Assembly (NCBI GenBank): GCA_025928215.1
Contig: JAICJW010000245.1
Span: 1 to 6,945, forward strand
DNA length: 6,945 nucleotides
Source of the DNA: Chloroflexia bacterium
Lineage (GTDB): Bacteria > Chloroflexota > Chloroflexia > Thermomicrobiales > JALYUS01
Reading direction: 5' to 3'
The number at the start of each line of letters is the position of its first letter. Within the stretch, counting starts at the first letter, position 1. The position numbers and the translations under genes were made by a program. The notes beneath the pieces are model-generated. The model searched no databases. It saw only the letters and a program-made list of their open reading frames with translations, and was not told the DNA's origin. Below are positions 1-5,043 of the stretch, piece by piece.

Positions 1-2
1 AG

Positions 3-2078
3 CGGCTGCTTGCCCTCGCGGCAGCGGTCGGGCAGGAGGCGGCGCTGGCGGTGCTGGGGCCGCTGGCAGGGATGGACGAGGAGGCGCTGCTCACCGCCGT
101 CGAGGGAGCGGCGGAGGCAGGGCTGCTGGCCGAGTCCCCGGACGGGCTGCATGTCCGCTTCGCGCACGCGCTGGTGCGCGAGGCAGTCTACACGGGCATC
201 TCGCCGGCGCGACGGCGGCTGCTCCATCGGCGCATCGGCGAACTGCTCGCCGCGCAGCCGCATCCCGACCCCGACGCGGTGGCCATGCACTTCCAGCGGG
301 CGGCGGATGGTCGGGCTGTCCCATGGCTGGTGCGGGCGGGGGAGCGGGCACAACTCGCCTATGCCTGGTTGACGGCTATCGAGCGGTACGAGGCGGCACT
401 CGCGTTGCTGCAGGTGGGTGAGGGAGACATCGCACAGGAGGGCTGGCTGCGCTATCGCATCGGCCGCCTGCGCCGCTACCGCACGCCGGAGCAAGGCGTC
501 GAGTATCTGGACGAGGCGCTGCGCATTGCCGCCATCGTCGGGGACCGCGCCCTCGCCGCCGCCGCCAGGTACACGCGCGGCCTTTGCTTTTTCTACATCG
601 GCGACTACGAGACGGCCATTCGCGACATGTCCGCCGGGTGCGACGCGCTGGAGACGCTGCCGCCCGATGAACAGGAGCGGCTGGATCTCGGCCCCGACGA
701 GCATGGCACACCCACTGTTACCAACCCGCGCGGCCTGCTCGTGATCACGCTCGCGATAACGGGCCGCATCGCTGAGGCGGTGACGATGGGGGAGGCGACG
801 CGCGAGGGAGTACCTCGCCACACGCCACTCGGCGAGTTGGGCTGGGCACACCACGGCGACCGCTTCGGCGGCCTCGCGAACGCCTACGCGCTCGCGGGAC
901 GGCCCGGCGCGGCGCGCGACGCCCACGCACGGGCGCGCGAAATCTACCGGGCGCTCGGGAACCACTCCACGCTCGGCGCGAACACGAACCAAGCATTGGC
1001 TTTAGTGTCGCTCCCGTATTCCACGGAACAGACCAACGAGCATTGGCAATTGGCGGAGGAGGCGGCCGACGCATGGGGGCGGGCGATTTCGACCGGCGAA
1101 CGCAGCCTGCGTTTTGCATATATCCCGGTCCTCATGCTCGTCGGGCGCTGGTCGGAGGCGTGCGCGGAGGCGGAGGCCGCGCTGCGCGGCGGGATGCCTG
1201 GTACGTTCCGGATGAACGTGCTCCTGATACTCGGTGAACTAGCACGGGCGCAGGGGGCCCCGGAGGTCGCGCGAGCGTATATCCGGGAACTGATGCCGTC
1301 CGGACCACAGACGACTCCCGGCGGTCTACCGCTCCCGGTTGGCATCGCGCTGCTTCGACTCGCGTCCGCACTCTGCCTCGACGCCGGAGAGTTGGCGAAT
1401 GCGAAGGAGTGGCTGGAAGCGTACGATCGCTGGCTCGCATGGTCGGGGGCGGTGCTTGGCCAGTCCGAGGGGCAGGTGCTCTGGGCGCAATATTTCCGAC
1501 TGGCGGGCGATATGACACAAGCCCGTGACCACGCCGAACGCGCCCTCGCACACGCGACCGAGCCGCGCCAGCCCCTCGCCCTGCTCGCCGCCCACCGTCT
1601 GCTCGGCGAACTCGATACTGACGTCGGCCAGTTCGACGCCGCCGAGACGCACCTGCAAGCGTCGCTCGCCCTGGCGGATGCCTGTGCCGCGCCCTACGAG
1701 CGGGCTTTGACGCTGCTGGCGATAGCCAAGTTGCGCGCTGCCACCGGAGCGGTGGAGCAGGCCCAGACACTACTCGATGGGGTGCGCGCGGCCTGCGAAC
1801 CGCTCGGCGCGAAACCGACGCTCGCCCGCGTTGCCGCCCTTGGCGAACGCCTCGCCGCCACAGCGACCGCCACGCCTGCCTATCCGGCGGGCCTCTCGGC
1901 GCGCGAAGTCGAGGTCCTGCGCCTCGTGGCGCAGGGGCTGACGAATCCCCAGGTGGCGGAACGCCTCTTCCTCTCGCCCCGGACGGTCGAACAGCACCTG
2001 CGCAGCATCTACAATAAACTCGGCGTCGCCACCCGCGCCGGCGCCACCCACTTCGCGGTCACCAACGGCCTCGCCTGA
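3..2078 (+). CDS. LuxR-family transcriptional regulator with TPR-like region, 5' end outside window
   Basis: This is the C-terminal 691 residues of a large DNA-binding regulator of the MalT/LAL type. The frame is open from the first in-frame codon and the first ~85 residues already read as the winged-helix segment that follows an AAA/STAND ATPase (motif RFAHALVREAVY at about residues 52-63, counting the codon at 3 as residue 1). The true start and the Walker motifs must therefore lie upstream; the GTG at 51 is internal. Residues ~100-620 are alanine/leucine-rich helical repeats of TPR character, which in this family usually sense a ligand or partner protein. Residues ~629-691 are a clear LuxR helix-turn-helix (GLSAREVEVLRLVAQGLTN, then SPRTVEQHLRSIYNKLGV). 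The family normally uses ATP-dependent conformational change to activate promoters. The target is unknown; the two small genes just downstream are candidates by position only. Family assignment is firm, specific function is not. Confidence 0.93.
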   Translation, partial: RLLALAAAVGQEAALAVLGPLAGMDEEALLTAVEGAAEAGLLAESPDGLHVRFAHALVREAVYTGISPARRRLLHRRIGELLAAQPHPDPDAVAMHFQRAADGRAVPWLVRAGERAQLAYAWLTAIERYEAALALLQVGEGDIAQEGWLRYRIGRLRRYRTPEQGVEYLDEALRIAAIVGDRALAAAARYTRGLCFFYIGDYETAIRDMSAGCDALETLPPDEQERLDLGPDEHGTPTVTNPRGLLVITLAITGRIAEAVTMGEATREGVPRHTPLGELGWAHHGDRFGGLANAYALAGRPGAARDAHARAREIYRALGNHSTLGANTNQALALVSLPYSTEQTNEHWQLAEEAADAWGRAISTGERSLRFAYIPVLMLVGRWSEACAEAEAALRGGMPGTFRMNVLLILGELARAQGAPEVARAYIRELMPSGPQTTPGGLPLPVGIALLRLASALCLDAGELANAKEWLEAYDRWLAWSGAVLGQSEGQVLWAQYFRLAGDMTQARDHAERALAHATEPRQPLALLAAHRLLGELDTDVGQFDAAETHLQASLALADACAAPYERALTLLAIAKLRAATGAVEQAQTLLDGVRAACEPLGAKPTLARVAALGERLAATATATPAYPAGLSAREVEVLRLVAQGLTNPQVAERLFLSPRTVEQHLRSIYNKLGVATRAGATHFAVTNGLA

Positions 2079-2186
2079 CCTGCGGCTGCGTGCCCTACGT
2101 ACCGCCCGCACGCACCGACGCATCGCCAACTGCGGCATTCTACGCAGTCGCTCCCGCACCGCCCGCGCACATCGCACCGCATGATT

Positions 2187-2199
2187 GCGTGATTCACGC
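2187..2199. promoter_or_regulatory. Perfect 13-bp dyad upstream of the small gene pair
   Basis: GCGTGA-T-TCACGC is a perfect inverted repeat with a 1-bp centre. It sits in the 198-bp gap between the LuxR gene stop and the first small gene, 77 bp before that gene's ATG. One base between the arms is too few for an RNA hairpin, so a protein-binding operator is the more natural reading. A weak -10-like TACAGT lies at 2224-2229 with no convincing -35. The dyad would sit in the -35 region of such a promoter, as expected for an activator-dependent site. Nothing else in the 2079-2276 gap is supportable. The operator role is inference. Confidence 0.3.
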
Positions 2200-2276
2200 G
2201 ATGTGCGACCCCTCCGCGCCCGCTACAGTGAGGGTGTACCGAGGCAGTAGGGCAGGAAGCACGAAGGAGCAAAGCG

Positions 2277-2468
2277 ATGGAGAACCCAATGGCGGCGCAG
2301 GTCCACTACAGCGAGTATCAGCGGCAGGCGGCGTGGATCAACGCGAACGATTGGCAGTTCGAGAAGGCCACGAAGCGGCAGCGGGTGCGCGCGACGGTCG
2401 CCAAGGCGCTGATCGCCCTCGCGAACGCGGTGACGCCGACGGCACAGCGAAAGGCGGGGACGGCATAG
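2277..2468 (+). CDS. Small hypothetical protein A (63 aa), first of a tandem pair
   Basis: I do not recognise this family. The ATG is preceded by AAGGAG (2264-2269) at 7-nt spacing, and the codons are strongly GC-biased at the third position, so the gene is convincing despite its length. The protein has no signal peptide. It begins MENPMAAQV, continues with an aromatic/charged segment (residues ~10-35, with three Trp/Phe and two Tyr residues and many Gln and Arg/Lys), and ends in a probable amphipathic helix RATVAKALIALANAVTPT (about residues 39-56). That helix closely resembles the end of the next gene's product. The gene follows the LuxR regulator on the same strand and shares a terminator with its neighbour, so the two are probably co-transcribed. 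The helix could bind a membrane or a partner, but this is speculation. Confidence 0.75.
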   Translation: MENPMAAQVHYSEYQRQAAWINANDWQFEKATKRQRVRATVAKALIALANAVTPTAQRKAGTA

Positions 2469-2503
2469 GGGCGGGGACGAACGGCGGGACTCGGTGATAC
2501 CTG

Positions 2504-2509
2504 AGAGGA
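2504..2509 (+). promoter_or_regulatory. Ribosome binding site that decides the start of small gene B
   Basis: AGAGGA lies 8 nt before the ATG at 2518. An in-frame GTG at 2494 would add eight residues but has only a weak purine stretch (GCGGGA, 2484-2489) ahead of it. Starting at 2518 also gives an N-terminus (MLENMAGAV) that lines up with that of the upstream small gene (MENPMAAQV), which supports this choice. Confidence 0.6.
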
Positions 2510-2517
2510 ACGACGAG

Positions 2518-2745
2518 ATGTTGGAGAACATGGCGGGCGCGGTCGGATTCGCGATGCACGAGGAGCGGCTGGCACGAGCGGCGCACAATGTGCGGCTGAT
2601 CGAGGCGAAGCAAGCGGCAACGGGGCAGCGGGCGATTGATGGATCATATCGCGCATTGCTGGCGCGGGCACTCGTGGCGCTGGCAGTACGGGTGGCACCG
2701 ACCGGGAGACAGTCGAATCCCGGCATCGCGGCATTGGCACAGTGA
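2518..2745 (+). CDS. Small hypothetical protein B (75 aa), apparent paralogue of A
   Basis: This is an unrecognised small protein starting 49 nt after the stop of small gene A. It opens with MLENMAGAV, has a charged helical middle (residues ~14-35, rich in Arg, Glu and Ala), and ends with RALLARALVALAVRVAPTGR (about residues 44-63) plus a short tail. The C-terminal block matches small protein A: Arg-Ala, then Ala-x-Ala-Leu-x-Ala-Leu-Ala, then Val-x-Pro-Thr. The N-terminal blocks also share E-N-(P)-M-A-x-x-V. The middles differ, which fits an old tandem duplication with divergence. There is no signal peptide and no known catalytic or DNA-binding motif. The stop is followed 43 nt later by a strong terminator, so this closes the transcription unit. 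Existence is well supported; function is unknown. Confidence 0.7.
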   Translation: MLENMAGAVGFAMHEERLARAAHNVRLIEAKQAATGQRAIDGSYRALLARALVALAVRVAPTGRQSNPGIAALAQ

Positions 2746-2747
2746 CG

Positions 2748-3296
2748 TTACGGCCAAGCCATCCGCAGATTGTGTCGCCGACAGACATGAGAGGAGCGAG
2801 ACAGGTGCTCGCCCTCTCTTCTTTGCCTTAGCCCGGTCGTCGGGGACGCATCGTCGTGCGGAGTCAACTGTCGACCTGACCGCCTCCCGCGTAAGAAAGA
2901 TCCACTCCACTGTCTTGACAAAGGGGTCCACTTGGGTTTCCCCGCGTCGAACTCAATGCAAACGCCCGTATGCTGACCCGCGTACTGATCCCACATACGA
3001 TCATGTTCATACCCTTGTAGTCCCGCCGAAAGCAGGGGATCATGCGCATTCTGGGTGAAGCACGCAAGCCGGACGGGTTGAGTCGTGAGGTATTTGCAAC
3101 GGTTCAGCACGGCCCAAAGATCGACTACCTCATCAGTGCTCGTGCCGATGCCGAAGTGCCCCACCGCGCTCTCTTGCGGATCGTTCGTGATCGTCAAGCG
3201 GCCCATGCGGATGGTACCGTTCAGGAAGATCTTTTCGATGACAGTCTCACGCTTTGTGTAGTGATATAGCCATACTGGTCGCTCATACCGTTTCAC
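2748..3296 (-). pseudogene. DUF2971-family protein, C-terminally truncated remnant
   Basis: The reading frame encodes 182 residues starting at a GTG, with GAAGGGG 9 nt upstream on the minus strand. Residues 1-121 carry the DUF2971 hallmarks in order: WLYHYT (9-14), the NDPQES turn (38-43), ACFTQN (78-83), then MWDQYAGQHTGVCIEFD (101-117). The family normally runs to roughly 250-330 residues. Here, after about residue 121 (near base 2934), the sequence becomes Arg/Ser-rich without family features, and it runs antisense to the terminator of the neighbouring small genes. It therefore looks cut off by a deletion or frameshift and joined to resident DNA. The molecular function of DUF2971 is not established; members are common in accessory and mobile regions. 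The stretch is less GC-rich than its neighbours, which suggests transfer. A functional short variant cannot be excluded. Confidence 0.75.
2789..2824 (+). terminator. Rho-independent terminator after the small gene pair
   Basis: The left arm is GAGAGG, a bulged A (2795) and GCGAG. A 7-nt loop (2801-2807) separates it from CTCGC-CCTCTC (2808-2818). TTCTTT (2819-2824) follows directly. The stem is 11 bp with one bulge and is GC-rich. The T-rich tail is only on the + strand side, so it acts for the rightward unit containing small genes A and B. It lies inside the out-of-frame 3' tail of the opposing DUF2971 remnant. Confidence 0.75.
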
Positions 3297-3311
3297 GCAC
3301 CAGTACCCCTT

Positions 3312-3355
3312 CGTTCGCGAACGTCCGTTAGCAAACGGTTAGCAAAATGCATCAA
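3312..3355 (-). promoter_or_regulatory. Palindrome and direct repeats in the DUF2971 gene's upstream region
   Basis: A perfect 12-bp palindrome CGTTCGCGAACG (3312-3323) is followed by GTTAGCAAA at 3327-3335 and again at 3338-3346 (11-bp offset, about one helical turn). CCGTT-AGCA-AACGG (3325-3338) can also fold. On the minus strand TTGATG (3355-3350) and GCTAAC (3332-3327) are separated by 17 bp, a weak promoter match; the palindrome would then fall at the transcription start. The rest of the gap to the tRNA gene (3356-3414) shows nothing I can support. The operator role is inference. Confidence 0.3.
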
Positions 3356-3414
3356 CGTGTCTCTAAGCCCGCTGGGTATATGCTTCATTCTGTTTGCCAT
3401 ACAAGGAAAAAGAG

Positions 3415-3490
3415 TGGTGCCGAGGGGCGGAATCGAACCGCCGACACTACGATTTTCAGTCGTATGCTCTACCGACTGAGCTACCTCGGC
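3415..3490 (-). tRNA. tRNA-Phe (anticodon GAA)
   Basis: Read on the minus strand, the gene folds into a complete 76-nt cloverleaf. The acceptor stem is GCCGAGG paired with CCTCGGC (7 bp) with discriminator A, and the 3' CCA is encoded. The D-stem is GCTC/GAGC. The anticodon stem is TACGA/TCGTA around loop CTGAAAA, placing GAA at positions 34-36. The T-stem is GGCGG/CCGCC around TTCGATT. The tRNA carries phenylalanine. It has its own strong promoter (3506-3534). Just past the CCA the minus strand reads CTCTTTTTCC, a possible processing or weak termination signal, but no separate hairpin precedes it. Its 3' end points toward the decayed DUF2971 gene. Confidence 0.97.
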
Positions 3491-3505
3491 ACGGAGGCGA
3501 AGTGC

Positions 3506-3534
3506 ATCCTACGCGGGCGGCGCGTTCGTGTCAA
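3506..3534 (-). promoter_or_regulatory. Sigma70-type promoter of tRNA-Phe
   Basis: On the minus strand a perfect -35 TTGACA (3534-3529) and a -10 TAGGAT (3511-3506) are separated by exactly 17 bp. Transcription would start about 7 nt past the -10, leaving a leader of roughly ten nucleotides before the tRNA. This is the strongest promoter visible in the window. Confidence 0.85.
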
Positions 3535-3622
3535 GGGCGAAATGGCGTGTGCGAAGTTCGGAGTGCGAAGTTCGATAGTTGGAGCAATACGATTTGGTTT
3601 CTTCGAACGCCGAACTTCGCCC
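3535..3622. repeat. Heptamer-period nested inverted repeat between tRNA-Phe and aldolase
   Basis: In-phase 7-bp units from 3549 read GTGCGAA, GTTCGGA, GTGCGAA, GTTCGAT; the 12-mer GTGCGAAGTTCG occurs at 3549-3560 and 3563-3574 (14-bp offset, two units). The opposite arm carries the inverse: CCGAACTTCGC (3610-3620) is the exact reverse complement of 3551-3561, and TCGAAC (3603-3608) pairs with GTTCGA (3570-3575). GGGCGAA (3535-3541) is also inverted at 3616-3622. The nested arms enclose a 27-nt core (3576-3602) containing CGATTT. It lies between two divergent promoters and is not coding. Confidence 0.75.
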
Positions 3623-3626
3623 TCCA

Positions 3627-3656
3627 TTGCCGATTGCGCGCTACGCCCGGTATGAT
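3627..3656 (+). promoter_or_regulatory. Putative promoter of the aldolase gene
   Basis: TTGCCG (3627-3632) and TATGAT (3651-3656) are separated by 18 bp and match the sigma70 consensus at four and five of six positions. Transcription would start near 3663, giving a leader of about 35 nt before the ATG at 3698. The left edge of the promoter begins immediately after the heptamer inverted repeat. Confidence 0.5.
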
Positions 3657-3697
3657 GGCGGCGCGGTTGATGGGCCAATGGAAGGAAGGGAAAACGC

Positions 3698-4462
3698 ATG
3701 CGCGAGAACGCGATCAAGGCGAAGATGCTCCGGGGCGAGGCGGTCATTGGGCCGTTCCTGCCGCTCCCGTCGCCGATGGTGATGGAACTGACGGCGTTCG
3801 CCGGGATGGATTTCGGCATCATTGACTGCGAGCACGGCTATATTGACTACGAGGGCGTCTATCCGATGGTGCTCGCTGCCGAGGCGCGTGGCATGACCGC
3901 CATCGCCCGCTGCCCCGTGCGCGATCCGCAATTCATCCTGCGCTATCTCGATCTCGGCGTGCAGGGGCTGCATGTGCCGCAGATCAACACGAAGCAGGAG
4001 GCGGAGGATTTCGTGCAGGCATGCCGCTACCAGCCGCGCGGCTGGCGGGGCAGCGCCTCCCCGCGTGCCGCTGACTACGGCAACAGCGGCATGAGCATGT
4101 ACGATACGATGCAGGTCCTCAATCGCGAAGTGCTCACCATCGCGCATATCGAGAACCCGCGTGCCGTGGACAATCTCGAAGCGATCTGCGAGGTCGAGGG
4201 GCTTGATGTCCTCTTCGTCGGGCGCGGCGATATGAGCCACGCGCTCGGCGTGCCCAATCAGTTCGATCATCCCTCCGTCCAGGAGCAGATGCGGCGCGTC
4301 GTCGAGAAGAGCACGGGGAGCGGCAAAATCCTCGGCACCGTCGTGCGGGACGCCGCGCAGGCGCGCGAGGCAATCGAAATGGGCTTCCTCTATGTCGCCT
4401 GCGGCTTCGCGAGTTTCGTCGTCGGCGGGATGAAGCAGTTCTTGGCCGACACTCGCAAGTAG
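3698..4462 (+). CDS. HpcH/HpaI-family aldolase (class II, metal-dependent)
   Basis: This complete 254-residue protein has the family's usual length. The family catalyses reversible aldol cleavage/condensation between pyruvate (or a related 2-keto acid) and an aldehyde, as in 4-hydroxy-2-oxoheptanedioate or 2-keto-3-deoxy-sugar acid breakdown, in the cytoplasm. Visible motifs are DFGIIDCEHG (38-47, with Asp43 and the catalytic His46), Arg71 in ARCPVRDP, the barrel segment LDLGVQGLHVPQI (84-96), PRGWRG (113-118), IEN with metal ligand Glu152, and VGRGDMSHALG (174-184) with metal ligand Asp178. The ATG is well placed behind GAAGGAAGGG (3681-3690) at 7-nt spacing. Most relatives have G-P-x-D where this protein has G-R-G-D, so the active-site lip differs. 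Neighbours do not reveal the substrate. The family is certain; the substrate is unknown. Confidence 0.93.
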   Translation: MRENAIKAKMLRGEAVIGPFLPLPSPMVMELTAFAGMDFGIIDCEHGYIDYEGVYPMVLAAEARGMTAIARCPVRDPQFILRYLDLGVQGLHVPQINTKQEAEDFVQACRYQPRGWRGSASPRAADYGNSGMSMYDTMQVLNREVLTIAHIENPRAVDNLEAICEVEGLDVLFVGRGDMSHALGVPNQFDHPSVQEQMRRVVEKSTGSGKILGTVVRDAAQAREAIEMGFLYVACGFASFVVGGMKQFLADTRK

Positions 4463-4469
4463 ACATAAT
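4442..4469 (+). promoter_or_regulatory. Putative promoter spanning the end of the aldolase gene
   Basis: TTGGCC (4442-4447) and CATAAT (4464-4469) are separated by 16 bp. The -10 matches five of six consensus positions, the -35 is weak. It would start a transcript near 4476 with a leader of about 85 nt ahead of the SH3b lipoprotein gene. Read-through from the aldolase promoter is equally possible because no terminator is visible between 4462 and 4561. Confidence 0.35.
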
Positions 4470-4548
4470 GCAGAGCCTGTGGGATACTGCGCCCGCGACG
4501 GATGGGACGCATGCGCGTGTCCGTACATACAGGGTAGCGCAACGGGGA

Positions 4549-4555
4549 AGAGGAG
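4549..4555 (+). promoter_or_regulatory. Ribosome binding site that decides the SH3b lipoprotein start
   Basis: AGAGGAG (the AG of GGGGAAG continuing into AGGAG) ends 5 nt before the GTG at 4561. The longer in-frame ATG at 4468 has no ribosome binding site, overlaps the probable -10 element, and would put 31 extra residues before the signal peptide. The GTG at 4555 overlaps the site itself. Start 4561 gives a standard lipoprotein signal length. Confidence 0.65.
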
Positions 4556-4560
4556 TGGGC

Positions 4561-5043
4561 GTGGGCAGATCCGCATGGCTGCGGCAGACGGTGGCGCGGT
4601 GGGCGCGGTGGAGTTTCATCCCGCTCGTGGCGGCGCCGCTGCTCCTCGCGGCATGCGGGAAGGATCAAGGCCAGGCCGGCGCCGTCTTCATTATCACGCC
4701 CGCGCCGCCGACGCCCACCAGCGTCGCCCGGAGTCTGACCCCGCCGCCCACGCTGCCGCCTTCCACGGCGGTCGCGTTTCCATCGAATGCGCCGACGATC
4801 ACGAATGCGACCGACAGCCAGTTGATCGCCGGTGTCAAGGCGAAGGTGAAAGACAGCGCGGACGGCCTCACCCTGCGCGAGTCTCCCTCCACGAAAGCGA
4901 AATCGCTGGAGTCGCTCGCTGCTGGTACGGTGCTGAATGTCCTCGCCGACCCACAGGAAGCGGAGGGGCGGACCTGGGTGAAAGTCAGCCACGGCACTAA
5001 TCAAGGCTACGTCGCCGCCGAATTCATTGAGCGAGTAAAGTGA
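4561..5043 (+). CDS. SH3b-domain lipoprotein
   Basis: With the GTG at 4561 the protein has 160 residues. Residues 1-32 are a lipoprotein signal peptide: Arg-containing n-region (GRSAWLRQTVARWAR), hydrophobic FIPLVAAPLLL, and lipobox LAAC with Cys32 as the lipidated residue. A Pro/Thr-rich flexible linker follows (about 46-80). Residues ~91-160 form a bacterial SH3 (SH3b) domain, recognised by the GLTLRESPSTKAKSLESLAAGT pattern split across 102-123, the WVKVSHGTNQGYVAAEFIE segment at 140-158, and the usual short strands. SH3b domains commonly bind cell-wall peptides or other surface ligands; here the protein is probably anchored to the outer face of the membrane. The stop overlaps the next gene's GTG in GTGA (5040-5043), indicating translational coupling with the ABC binding protein. 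The partner ligand is unknown. Confidence 0.85.
   Translation: MGRSAWLRQTVARWARWSFIPLVAAPLLLAACGKDQGQAGAVFIITPAPPTPTSVARSLTPPPTLPPSTAVAFPSNAPTITNATDSQLIAGVKAKVKDSADGLTLRESPSTKAKSLESLAAGTVLNVLADPQEAEGRTWVKVSHGTNQGYVAAEFIERVK

Noticed and set aside
2088..2113. GCGTGC/GCACGC hairpin just after the LuxR stop as a terminator
   Set aside because: The stem is only 6 bp with a 14-nt loop and no T-rich tail follows.
2090..2497. 135-aa forward frame starting after the LuxR gene
   Set aside because: It overlaps small gene A in another frame, has no ribosome binding site, and small gene A has better codon bias and start signals.
3042..3269. 75-aa forward frame
   Set aside because: It is antisense to the conserved part of the DUF2971 gene and shows no independent evidence.
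3402..3413. Rho-independent terminator for tRNA-Phe
   Set aside because: There is a T-run after the CCA on the minus strand but no separate hairpin; it may be only a processing signal.
3394..3825. Forward open frames of 143 aa (3394-3825) and 102 aa (3347-3655) across the tRNA gene
   Set aside because: Their middle sections are the antisense translation of tRNA-Phe, a well-known false protein; they have no ribosome binding site and run through the repeat into the aldolase gene.
4468..4560. N-terminal extension of the SH3b lipoprotein to the ATG at 4468
   Set aside because: No ribosome binding site, overlap with the probable -10 element, and an implausible 31 residues before the signal peptide; GTG 4561 has AGAGGAG in front.
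3641..4576. 311-aa open frame on the minus strand opposite the aldolase
   Set aside because: His/Arg/Ala-rich composition typical of the antisense of a high-GC gene; the opposite strand has a clear aldolase with all motifs.
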